Below are positions 1-6,101 of a DNA stretch of 6,581 bases, piece by piece. The stretch is from positions 1 through 6,581 of the forward strand of contig SLFF01000144.1 of assembly GCA_007124395.1 (NCBI GenBank). The letters run 5' to 3'. A model generated the notes under the pieces. The model searched no databases, was not told the origin of the DNA, and was given only the letters and a program-made list of their open reading frames with translations. Numbering within the stretch: position 1 is the stretch's first letter; each line of letters opens with the position of its first letter. This DNA is from Thermomicrobiaceae bacterium. Its GTDB lineage: Bacteria; Chloroflexota; Chloroflexia; Thermomicrobiales; Thermomicrobiaceae. The translations under genes and the position numbers were made by a program.

Positions 1-810
1 ATTACGGCCCTCACCCAGGTCTCCGGAAGTTTCGAGCAGGCTGTTGCTGAGAGTTCTCGCGTTCTGGCCGTTCGCGGTAAAGTCATGCCGTCGTCACTCG
101 AAAACATTACAGTCTGTGCGAAGATGGATGACGGGCGCGAGATTCGCGGTGAATCTGCGATCGTGGAAGAGCGGCAGAAGATTTCAACTGTCTATCTGGA
201 TCCTTCAAACCCGTCTCCATATGATCCCGCGCTCCTTTCAATACTTTCTGCTGATCTGATCATTCTTGGACCAGGCAGTCTTTACACATCGGTACTGCCC
301 AACTTGCTGGTCGATCGTCTTCCTGAAGCAATCAAGGCTTCGAATGCGGCGACTGTCTACGTTTGTAACGTCGCCACACAGCGCGGGGAGACCGACGACT
401 TCGAAGCCGTTGACCATGTGCTGGCGCTCGAAGAACATGTCGGCCGCGGGGTTGTGGACCATGTGCTGATCAACAGCAATCTGGAACCAGCCCAGGCGCT
501 GATCAAGCCGGAATGGTCAGTGCGAGAGGTAGGACTCGGCGGGCTGGAGAAGCTCGATGATTCGGTACGTGTCGTGCTGGAAGATGTCGTGAATCCGGAG
601 TTTCCGTTGCGACACGATCCCGGCAAACTCTCGCGGGCGCTGATTCAGCTGGCTCGCGAGCATCGACACAGTAGTTCAGAGTCTGATGCACGATACAAGG
701 AGCATACTGGCCAGAATGGCCGGCACGAACGATACTCGGAGTCAGGGCAAGGCGGTCACGGGACTTCCGGACCGGTGCCCAACCCGATCACCAGGGAGGT
801 TCGACGATGA
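1..810 (+). CDS. yvcK: YvcK/GlmR-type gluconeogenesis factor (CofD-like), 3' part only
   Basis: The frame is open from the first base, so the gene starts upstream; 269 codons are visible. The family is CofD-like. In Bacillus subtilis the homologue YvcK/GlmR binds UDP-GlcNAc, is needed for growth on gluconeogenic carbon sources and supports amino-sugar and cell-wall precursor synthesis in the cytoplasm. Family hallmarks seen here are SRVLAVRGKVMPSS (visible codons 19-32), the loop GPGSLYTSVLPNLL (90-103) and CNVATQRGETD (122-132). The N-terminal glycine-rich nucleotide-binding part lies outside the window. The conserved fold appears to end near codon 220. About 49 further residues follow, rich in Ser, Gly, His and Arg, and run into the gap ribosome-binding site. 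The TGA stop overlaps the gap ATG in an ATGA, suggesting translational coupling. The family assignment is firm; the role in this organism is inferred. Confidence 0.93.
   Translation: MTALTQVSGSFEQAVAESSRVLAVRGKVMPSSLENITVCAKMDDGREIRGESAIVEERQKISTVYLDPSNPSPYDPALLSILSADLIILGPGSLYTSVLPNLLVDRLPEAIKASNAATVYVCNVATQRGETDDFEAVDHVLALEEHVGRGVVDHVLINSNLEPAQALIKPEWSVREVGLGGLEKLDDSVRVVLEDVVNPEFPLRHDPGKLSRALIQLAREHRHSSSESDARYKEHTGQNGRHERYSESGQGGHGTSGPVPNPITREVRR
793..800 (+). promoter_or_regulatory. Ribosome-binding site of gap
   Basis: AGGGAGGT is a near-perfect anti-16S match, 6 bases before the ATG at 807. It lies inside the last codons of yvcK and fixes the gap start despite the overlap with the yvcK stop. 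The strong site also means gap can be translated independently of yvcK ribosomes. Confidence 0.85.
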
Positions 811-1823
811 CGACGCGGATTGGAATCAACGGATTTGGACGCATTGGCCGCCAGCTGGTCAAGGCGATTATGTATGAGTATGACGGGGACATCGAAGTCG
901 TTGCCGTCAATGACCTGAGTAGTCCACATTCACTGGCGCATCTGCTCAAATACGACTCTACCTACGGTGGGTTCGATGCTGATGTGGAGTCAACCGATGA
1001 CTCGCTGGTGATCGATGGCAACGAGATCAAGGTGTTCTCCGAGCGAGATCCGGCAGCCCTCCCGTGGGGCGACAACGACGTCGAGATCGTCATTGAGTCG
1101 ACTGGTCTCTTCACAGACGCCGAGAAGGCCCGGGCGCACATCACTGCCGGCGCCAAGAAGGTGATCATCAGTGCACCGGGGAAGAACGAAGATTTCACGG
1201 TGGTACTCGGTGTCAACGAAGATCAGTACGATCATGCAAACCACCACATCATTTCCAACGCATCCTGCACCACGAACTGTCTGGCGCCGGTGGCCAAGAT
1301 CGTCAACGACCACTACGGCATCAAGCGTGGTTTCATGACGACGGTCCACTCATACACGAATGATCAGGTGATCCTCGACGCCCAGCATTCCGACCTCCGG
1401 CGTGCTCGAGCGGGTGCGATGAACATCATCCCGACTTCTACCGGGGCCGCACGAGCCGTTGCGCTGGTTATTCCGGAGCTTAAGGGCAAGTTCGACGGTT
1501 TCGCGCTGCGTGTTCCTACGCCGACCGTCTCGCTCGTCGATTTCGTGTGTGAGGTCGAAAAGGGCACCTCGGTCGAAGATCTGAACAACACGTTCAAGAC
1601 AGCTGCCGAGGGTGATCTCGCCGGTATCCTCGATTACACCGACGAACCGCTGGTTTCTACTGATTTCCGGATGGACCCGCACTCGGCGATCATCGATGGC
1701 CTCTCAACCATGGTCATGGGCGACAACCTTGTGAAGGTCATCGCCTGGTATGACAACGAGTGGGGCTATGCCTGCCGGGTGGCAGACCTGACTGCGATGG
1801 TTGCTGCAGCCGGCGCCGAGTAG
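807..1823 (+). CDS. gap: Glyceraldehyde-3-phosphate dehydrogenase, type I
   Basis: 338 aa, the normal length for the phosphorylating type I enzyme. It interconverts glyceraldehyde-3-phosphate and 1,3-bisphosphoglycerate with NAD(P) in the cytoplasm. Seen in the sequence: the dinucleotide-binding motif GINGFGRIGR (6-15), Asn35-Asp36 after the second strand, which fits NAD use, the catalytic stretch SNASCTTNC with nucleophile Cys154 and second Cys158, base His181 in HSYTNDQ, the S-loop DLRRARAG (196-203), IIPTSTGAA, and the C-terminal WYDNEWGY. The S-loop reads Asp-Ala-Gln-His, where NAD-specific glycolytic enzymes usually have Leu-Pro before the His. This resembles the Ala-Ser of chloroplast/cyanobacterial NADP-accepting enzymes, so cofactor use may be dual. 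It is first in a gap-pgk-tpiA row and follows yvcK with a 4-base overlap. No separate promoter is evident. Confidence 0.98.
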   Translation: MTTRIGINGFGRIGRQLVKAIMYEYDGDIEVVAVNDLSSPHSLAHLLKYDSTYGGFDADVESTDDSLVIDGNEIKVFSERDPAALPWGDNDVEIVIESTGLFTDAEKARAHITAGAKKVIISAPGKNEDFTVVLGVNEDQYDHANHHIISNASCTTNCLAPVAKIVNDHYGIKRGFMTTVHSYTNDQVILDAQHSDLRRARAGAMNIIPTSTGAARAVALVIPELKGKFDGFALRVPTPTVSLVDFVCEVEKGTSVEDLNNTFKTAAEGDLAGILDYTDEPLVSTDFRMDPHSAIIDGLSTMVMGDNLVKVIAWYDNEWGYACRVADLTAMVAAAGAE

Positions 1824-1869
1824 TTCAACCCGTCTGGACCGGTTCGCCGGACCATCAGGGCAGTAGCGG

Positions 1870-1895
1870 CGGGCGTCACACTGTGGCGCCCGTTT
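1870..1895 (+). terminator. GC-rich hairpin between gap and pgk (attenuator or processing site)
   Basis: A 10-bp stem (1870-1879 with 1883-1892, one G-T wobble) closes a 3-base loop and is followed by only TTT then CG. It lies 46 bases after the gap stop. The stem is strong but the T tract is weak, so it may be a partial terminator or an mRNA-stabilising or processing element that sets gap above pgk-tpiA. Pairing is seen directly; the function is inferred. Confidence 0.5.
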
Positions 1896-1932
1896 CGTGT
1901 AGTTACCCGGGTGGAGCACCGGTTCGACACTC

Positions 1933-1939
1933 AGGAGGT
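1933..1939 (+). promoter_or_regulatory. Ribosome-binding site deciding the pgk GTG start
   Basis: AGGAGGT lies 6 bases before GTG 1946. The open frame extends upstream to 1760 inside gap, but no family residues lie there. This site and the match of the encoded N-terminus (TIRTLDDLDFNGKRVLVR) to phosphoglycerate kinases place the start at 1946. Confidence 0.88.
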
Positions 1940-1945
1940 GTACCC

Positions 1946-3136
1946 GTGACGATTCGAACACTGGATGATCTGGATTTCAACGGCAAGCGTGTGCTGGTTC
2001 GGGCAGACTTCAACGTGCCATTGCGCGACGGGCGAATTACTGATGATACGCGCATCAGATCGACGATTCCGACGATCCAGAAACTCGTTGACGGTGGCGC
2101 GGCCGTCATTCTGATGTCCCACCTCGGGCGCCCGAAAGGCGAAGTCCGGGAGGAATTGCGACTGAGACCGGTTGCCGCGCAGGTTGGATCTTTGCTGAAC
2201 CGAGAGGTCAGCTATGCCCGCGAGATCACCGGGCCAGCCGCACGCAAGATGGTAGAGGATCTGAAACCGGGCGACGTCGGTTTGATCGAGAACCTCAGAT
2301 TCGATTCGCGCGAGGAGAAGAACGATCCCGCGCTGGCTCGTGAACTGGCAGAACTGGCGGACTACTACGTCTCTGATGCCTTCGGAGCCGCCCATCGTGC
2401 CCATGCCTCAACGGTCGGCGTGGCAGAACTGTTGCCGTCAGCAGCTGGCTTGCTCATGGAGAAGGAAGTCAAGGCGCTCTCCTGGGTGCTGACCGATGCT
2501 GATTCGCCGTTTGTGGTGATTCTTGGTGGAGCCAAGGTCTCTGACAAGATTGCGGTAATCGAGAGCCTCATGGGACGGGCTCAGAGGTTGCTAATTGGCG
2601 GAGGAATGGCCAACACGTTCCTGAAGGCTGCCGGCAACGACGTGGGCGCTTCACTGGTTGAGGACGATAACGTCGACACCGCACGTGATCTCATGCAGCG
2701 GGCGACCTCTCAGGGTGTCGAGTTGATGATCCCGACGGACGGTGTCGTCGCGACTGAATTCAGCGCGGATACCGAGTCCAGGGTTGTGGCAGTCGGTGAG
2801 TTCGAATCGAACGAGATGATGCTCGATATCGGCCCGGAGACGATCCAATCGTTCAGCGAGGCGCTCGCCGGCGCTAAGACAATCGTCTGGAATGGTCCGA
2901 TGGGTGTCTTCGAACTTGAGCAATTTGCTTCCGGAACCAGAGCGATCGCCAACGTGGTTGCTGAATCAGATTCCTACAGCCTGATCGGCGGAGGTGACTC
3001 GGTCGCAGCCGTTGAGCAGATGGGGCTCGCCAGCAAGATCTCTCATATTTCGACCGGCGGCGGGGCTTCACTCGAATTTCTGGAAGGCAAGACATTGCCG
3101 GGTGTCGCGGTACTCGAGCGACAGGATGTGGAGTAA
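1946..3136 (+). CDS. pgk: Phosphoglycerate kinase
   Basis: 396 aa from a GTG start, typical for bacterial PGK. It reversibly transfers phosphate between 1,3-bisphosphoglycerate and ADP in the cytoplasm, next after GAPDH. The N-terminal substrate domain shows RADFNVPL (19-26), HLGRPKG (59-65), ENLRF (115-119) and DAFGAAHRAH (144-153), which supply the basic patch and substrate Asp/Asn. The nucleotide domain shows GGAKVSDK (194-201), NGPMGVFE (316-323) and GGGDS with Asp351 (348-352). All key motifs are intact. It follows gap after a 122-base spacer with a hairpin, and its stop is 2 bases before the tpiA ATG, so pgk and tpiA share a transcript and are probably coupled. Confidence 0.98.
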   Translation: MTIRTLDDLDFNGKRVLVRADFNVPLRDGRITDDTRIRSTIPTIQKLVDGGAAVILMSHLGRPKGEVREELRLRPVAAQVGSLLNREVSYAREITGPAARKMVEDLKPGDVGLIENLRFDSREEKNDPALARELAELADYYVSDAFGAAHRAHASTVGVAELLPSAAGLLMEKEVKALSWVLTDADSPFVVILGGAKVSDKIAVIESLMGRAQRLLIGGGMANTFLKAAGNDVGASLVEDDNVDTARDLMQRATSQGVELMIPTDGVVATEFSADTESRVVAVGEFESNEMMLDIGPETIQSFSEALAGAKTIVWNGPMGVFELEQFASGTRAIANVVAESDSYSLIGGGDSVAAVEQMGLASKISHISTGGGASLEFLEGKTLPGVAVLERQDVE

Positions 3137-3138
3137 CC

Positions 3139-3906
3139 ATGACTACACGAAGATCCATCATCGCCGGAAACTGGAAGATGAACACGAGCCTGGATGAGGC
3201 TGTCTCGCTTGCCAGCCAGGTGGTTGAGGGGGCTGCTGAGTTCGACGGTGTAGACCGGATCCTGATCCCGCCCTTTCCCTGGATTATTCCGGTGCGGGAC
3301 GCGTTGAGCGGCTCGGGGATCACTGTCGGCGCGCAGACGTGCTATCACGAGGATTCTGGCGCTTTTACCGGCGAAGTATCGCCGACGATGCTTGCGCCGC
3401 TCTGCTCGCACGTAGTGCTCGGTCACAGCGAGCGACGGCACATCCTGGGTGAAGATGATGCTGCGGTGGCGGCTCGACTCGAGGCCGTGCTCCGGACCAG
3501 CCTGTCTCCGATCCTGTGCGTTGGTGAGACGCTGGAAGAGCGAGAAGCCGGCAACGCGAACGCCGTTGTTGAGCGACAACTGCGGAGCGCGCTGGCGGGG
3601 ATCACTCAGGCCGACATGTCGCGCGTCGTCATCGCCTATGAGCCCGTCTGGGCGATTGGAACCGGTGTAGCAGCGTCGGCTGACGATGCTCAGGAGATGG
3701 CGGCGTTTGTGCGATCTACGATTGGTGCCCTTCATGGATCCACTGCCGGAGATGGTGTCCAGATTCAATACGGCGGTAGCGTCAAATCGTCGAACGCTGA
3801 GGAGTTGATGGCTTGCCCGGACGTCGACGGAGCGCTGGTCGGCGGAGCCAGCCTGGATGCGGGCGAGTTCGTCGCCATCATTCGTGCCGCCGCTGCTGGT
3901 GGTTAG
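3139..3906 (+). CDS. tpiA: Triosephosphate isomerase
   Basis: 255 aa, slightly above the usual 250 or so. It interconverts dihydroxyacetone phosphate and glyceraldehyde-3-phosphate as a TIM-barrel enzyme in the cytoplasm. Catalytic residues are present: Asn11 and Lys13 in AGNWKMN (9-15), His96 in GHSERR (95-100), and Glu168 in AYEPVWAIGTG (166-176), which also holds the mobile loop 6. Cys127 in LCVGE, the phosphate-binding YGGSVK (211-216) and VGGASL (234-239) complete the site. The ATG lies 2 bases after the pgk stop. Its likely ribosome-binding site is GGAG at 3130-3133, within the last pgk codons, so translation is probably coupled to pgk. It is the last gene of the glycolytic row; a promoter for secG follows. 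Confidence 0.98.
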   Translation: MTTRRSIIAGNWKMNTSLDEAVSLASQVVEGAAEFDGVDRILIPPFPWIIPVRDALSGSGITVGAQTCYHEDSGAFTGEVSPTMLAPLCSHVVLGHSERRHILGEDDAAVAARLEAVLRTSLSPILCVGETLEEREAGNANAVVERQLRSALAGITQADMSRVVIAYEPVWAIGTGVAASADDAQEMAAFVRSTIGALHGSTAGDGVQIQYGGSVKSSNAEELMACPDVDGALVGGASLDAGEFVAIIRAAAAGG

Positions 3907-3908
3907 AA

Positions 3909-3938
3909 TTGAATGGTCAACGGCTGTGGTGATATAGT
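3909..3938 (+). promoter_or_regulatory. Candidate extended -10 promoter for secG and downstream gene
   Basis: TTGAAT (3909-3914) is separated by 18 bases from TATAGT (3933-3938), with TGA immediately before the -10, the extended -10 signature. The predicted start of transcription is near 3945. It sits just after the tpiA stop and about 40 bases before the secG ATG. It is a sigma70-type match read by eye, with no experimental support. Confidence 0.55.
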
Positions 3939-3962
3939 CTCAGTTGAAATTGACTGAGTTTT
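3939..3962 (+). promoter_or_regulatory. Palindrome CTCAGT-N8-ACTGAG at the predicted transcription start
   Basis: The 6-bp arms at 3939-3944 and 3953-3958 are perfect inverted repeats, followed by TTTT (3959-3962). As DNA this could be an operator spanning the start of transcription of secG. As RNA it could be a weak terminator of the tpiA transcript. The short, mixed-composition stem makes strong termination doubtful. Confidence 0.4.
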
Positions 3963-3978
3963 CGGAGGATTTTGCTAC

Positions 3979-4200
3979 ATGGAAGTCGCGATTTATCTGG
4001 CGATGATGCTCGTTTCGATCGTTCTGATTGGGGCCATCCTGCTGCAAGCTCGTGGTGGCGGTCTCGGCAGTGCGTTCGGCGGCGATAACATGTCTGTCCA
4101 GCGAACCCGACGTGGGTTCGAGAAACTGTTGTTCCAGTTCACGATTGGAATTGCGTTCGTATTCTTCGCTCTGGCGTTGCTGGCAAGCTTCGTACTGTAA
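3979..4200 (+). CDS. secG: Preprotein translocase subunit SecG
   Basis: 73 aa, the normal size for this small integral membrane subunit of the SecYEG channel, which assists SecA-driven export. Two hydrophobic helices are visible, residues 3-22 and about 50-73. They are joined by a cytoplasmic loop with the family motif QARGGGLGSAFGG (23-35) and a basic stretch RTRRGFEK. A good ribosome-binding site, GGAGGA at 3964-3969, lies 9 bases before the ATG. secG next to tpi is a recurrent arrangement in several phyla, which supports the call. The next gene begins 21 bases after its stop, so the two are probably co-transcribed from the promoter at 3909-3938. Confidence 0.93.
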   Translation: MEVAIYLAMMLVSIVLIGAILLQARGGGLGSAFGGDNMSVQRTRRGFEKLLFQFTIGIAFVFFALALLASFVL

Positions 4201-4221
4201 TCGCCGGGAAGGCTGTTTACA

Positions 4222-5955
4222 GTGGTGAGTCAGACACGCCGTCCTCCCACGCCACGCAATGATCATGAACCCCGCAATCGTGTCGCCGTGTTATCGGCGG
4301 TCATTGTGGGGTTTCTCGTTGTGATCGTTGCGATCGCGGCCATCTTCTACGGTGAGATCAGGGAGTTTGGGGGGGGCCTCGTCGAAGACGACCAGAATGT
4401 TGCCGAACAAACTGACGTTGAGGAGTCTGGGACCCCGGTCGTCGAAGAACCACTGGATCTGACATACGTCGAGGCGACGGTCGGGTTTCCCCAAACTTTG
4501 AACCCCTTGCTCGCTGAATCGTCTTCGGAGCGATCGGTTGCCGCCATGCTGTATCGCTCACTGATGCAAGCCGATGAGCGCGGCGATCCTATGCCTGATC
4601 TGGCATCGGAGTGGACGGTCTCGACCGATGGACAAACACACACGATTGAACTGGATCCTGAGGCTCGCTGGCATGATGGAGAGCCGATCACGGCGACTGA
4701 CGTCCTCTTCACCGTGTCGCTGGTGCAGGATCCGGAGTTTCCGGGAGATCGAAACCTCTCGCTCTTCTGGAAGCCGATCACCCTGACGCAGATTGACGAC
4801 CATACAATCGAGTTCCAGTTGATGGAGCCCTATGTTGGGTTTGCCCACTACCTCAAACTTCCGATTCTTCCTCGTCACCAGTTCGGGTCCTATCTGGCCG
4901 GGGATCTGGCCGATATCGAGCTGGATACCTCACTGATCGGCAGTGGAGCGTTCTCGATCCAGGAGATCGACTACTCGGCCGCGGAGATACATTTCGAGCA
5001 AGTGCAACCTGCTAAAAATGCCCTGAACCCAGTGGTTTTCCGCTATTACGACTCACGTCCGGAGGCGGTGACGGCATTTCTCGACGGTGATGTTGACGGT
5101 ATCTCGTTTATCCCGATCGAAGAGATTCACGCGAACGACGATATCGACGACGCCGGAGAGATAATCGATCCGGAACTCTCCGGATACACGGCACTCTTTT
5201 TCAATGTTCGACACCCACATTTTCGCGAGGTCAATACCCGGATGGCAATCGAACATGGAATCGATCGCGATGCGATCCTGGAGTCGGTTCTTGACGGAGG
5301 TGCAGATCGAGGTTCCAGCCCGATCCCGGTGATGTCGTCTGCGCATCAACCCGGGGACCATGCGGAGTTCGATCCTGAGCGTGCGGAGGAACTTCTGGAG
5401 CAGGAGGGGTGGGAACTTCAGGACGGTGACGAGATCCGACAGCGGGATGGGGAGTATTTCCTGGTTCCGCTCATCGTCAATAGCGATGACTCTCAGCGAA
5501 TTGCCGTGGCGAACATGATCCAGGAGCAACTGCGCGAGATCGGGATATCGGTTGATGTTCAGGTGATGTCCAACGATGATCTCCAGCAGGCCCTGCAGAA
5601 TCGTCAGTTTACTGCTGCGATGTACGGCTGGAGGACATCTACCGGAAGCCTCGACGGGTTTCAGATGTGGCATTCATCACGAGGCGAGGACGGCTCGAAC
5701 TTCACCGGGTTTGCCGATACTCTCGCCGACGAGTATCTGGTAGCCGCCAGACAATCCTCGACGATCGAAGAACAGAACGAGCACTACGAAGGATTCCAAC
5801 AGGTTTTTGCTGAGCAAGTTCCGGCGGTGGTATTATTCTATCCACGTTACCACTATGCCGTTTCGGATCGGATAGAAGTCGGAGAGCCGATGCCGCTGGT
5901 TGATCCAGGGGATCGAGTCCGGCAGATATCGGAGTGGCGTATTGGTGGATCGTAA
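4222..5955 (+). CDS. Membrane-anchored ABC-type solute-binding protein, family 5 (peptide/nickel type)
   Basis: 577 aa. After a short basic, proline-containing N-terminus comes one hydrophobic segment (about 21-43), then an acidic linker (about 45-80), then a family 5 binding domain. Typical landmarks are TLNPLL (92-97) and ASEWTVSTDGQTHTIEL...ARWHDGEPITATDVLFT (128-164). Family members bind oligopeptides or similar solutes outside the membrane and deliver them to an ABC permease. There is no lipobox and no cysteine anywhere in the protein, so it is not a lipoprotein; the hydrophobic segment probably stays as a signal anchor. No permease or ATPase gene is adjacent in the window. Two tandem GTG codons (4222, 4225) could start it. 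GGGAAGG at 4206-4212 is 9 bases before the first, which I prefer. The product is strongly acidic. The ligand is unknown, and a non-transport role is possible. Confidence 0.88.
   Translation: MVSQTRRPPTPRNDHEPRNRVAVLSAVIVGFLVVIVAIAAIFYGEIREFGGGLVEDDQNVAEQTDVEESGTPVVEEPLDLTYVEATVGFPQTLNPLLAESSSERSVAAMLYRSLMQADERGDPMPDLASEWTVSTDGQTHTIELDPEARWHDGEPITATDVLFTVSLVQDPEFPGDRNLSLFWKPITLTQIDDHTIEFQLMEPYVGFAHYLKLPILPRHQFGSYLAGDLADIELDTSLIGSGAFSIQEIDYSAAEIHFEQVQPAKNALNPVVFRYYDSRPEAVTAFLDGDVDGISFIPIEEIHANDDIDDAGEIIDPELSGYTALFFNVRHPHFREVNTRMAIEHGIDRDAILESVLDGGADRGSSPIPVMSSAHQPGDHAEFDPERAEELLEQEGWELQDGDEIRQRDGEYFLVPLIVNSDDSQRIAVANMIQEQLREIGISVDVQVMSNDDLQQALQNRQFTAAMYGWRTSTGSLDGFQMWHSSRGEDGSNFTGFADTLADEYLVAARQSSTIEEQNEHYEGFQQVFAEQVPAVVLFYPRYHYAVSDRIEVGEPMPLVDPGDRVRQISEWRIGGS
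4369..4376 (+). repeat. G8 homopolymer within the solute-binding protein gene
   Basis: Eight consecutive G encode Gly50, Gly51 and part of Gly52, immediately after the membrane segment. The frame is continuous on both sides in this copy. Losing one G would lead to a TGA about 30 codons later, and gaining one would reach a TGA in under 20 codons, both before the binding domain. Such tracts are prone to slippage. Confidence 0.75.
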
Positions 5956-6000
5956 CGTCTCGTACAGAGTTCGTGGAAACGAGACCGAAACGGGACGTTA
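5953..6000 (+). repeat. Long inverted repeat with a competing alternative hairpin after the solute-binding protein gene
   Basis: The arm 5953-5963, starting at the stop codon TAA, pairs with 5990-6000 over 11 bp with one wobble (T5960-G5993). Part of the same arm, GTCTCGT (5957-5963), also pairs perfectly over 7 bp with ACGAGAC (5979-5985). The right side holds two near-copies, ACGAGAC and ACGGGAC, that compete for one left arm. No T tract follows, so a standard intrinsic terminator is unlikely. It may protect the mRNA 3' end or act as a switch. Confidence 0.55.
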
Positions 6001-6009
6001 GCGGGCAGG

Positions 6010-6038
6010 AAATCCGGTTAGGATTTGCAGAACCGGAT
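6010..6038 (+). promoter_or_regulatory. Inverted repeat ATCCGGTT-N11-AACCGGAT upstream of the tatA -10
   Basis: Perfect 8-bp arms lie at 6012-6019 and 6031-6038, ending 4 bases before TATAAT and so spanning the -35 region. A second, overlapping perfect 6-bp repeat, AAATCC (6010-6015) with GGATTT (6021-6026), uses part of the left arm. The position fits an operator for a dimeric regulator. As RNA it could be the 3' hairpin of the upstream transcript. The symmetry is seen; the role is inferred. Confidence 0.45.
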
Positions 6039-6048
6039 GGGTTATAAT
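6018..6048 (+). promoter_or_regulatory. Candidate tatA promoter with consensus -10
   Basis: TATAAT at 6043-6048 is a perfect sigma70 -10. The -35 is poor: the best reading is TTAGGA at 6018-6023 with a 19-base spacer, inside the inverted repeat. The predicted start is near 6055, giving a leader of about 47 bases. A weak -35 under an inverted repeat could indicate activator or repressor control. Confidence 0.55.
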
Positions 6049-6087
6049 CCCGAGCCAGAAGTGGTCGCGCTGGCGGGTTATTGAATG

Positions 6088-6093
6088 AGAGGA
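6088..6093 (+). promoter_or_regulatory. Ribosome-binding site deciding the tatA ATG start
   Basis: AGAGGA lies 8 bases before ATG 6102. An in-frame TTG at 6081 would add seven residues (MNERIRN), but it lies just upstream of this site, has no good site of its own, and would put a charged segment before the short TatA N-terminus. The ATG is preferred. Confidence 0.8.
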
Positions 6094-6101
6094 TCCGAAA
6101 T

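Noticed and set aside
652..661. Palindrome GCTCGCGAGC near the end of the conserved YvcK region
   Set aside because: It lies in codons for Ala-Arg-Glu-His within the coding frame, with no associated promoter or terminator signal.
1760..1945. Upstream extension of the pgk frame into gap
   Set aside because: The added residues overlap the gap C-terminus in another frame and match no PGK N-terminus; a strong ribosome-binding site supports GTG 1946.
3043..3768. 241-codon open frame on the minus strand over pgk/tpiA
   Set aside because: It is antisense to two complete enzymes with intact motifs, shows no recognisable family, and is explained by codon bias of the sense genes.
4379..4448. Direct repeat TCGTCGAAGA at 4379 and 4439
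   Set aside because: Ten bases, 60 apart and in frame, encoding the acidic Val-Glu-Asp/Glu linker; easily explained by biased composition.
5053..5673. 206-codon open frame on the minus strand over the solute-binding protein gene
   Set aside because: It is a shadow of the sense gene, with no recognisable motifs or ribosome-binding site that I can see.
6081..6101. TTG start giving seven more TatA residues
   Set aside because: The ribosome-binding site AGAGGA lies downstream of it and fits ATG 6102; TatA proteins normally begin close to the membrane helix.
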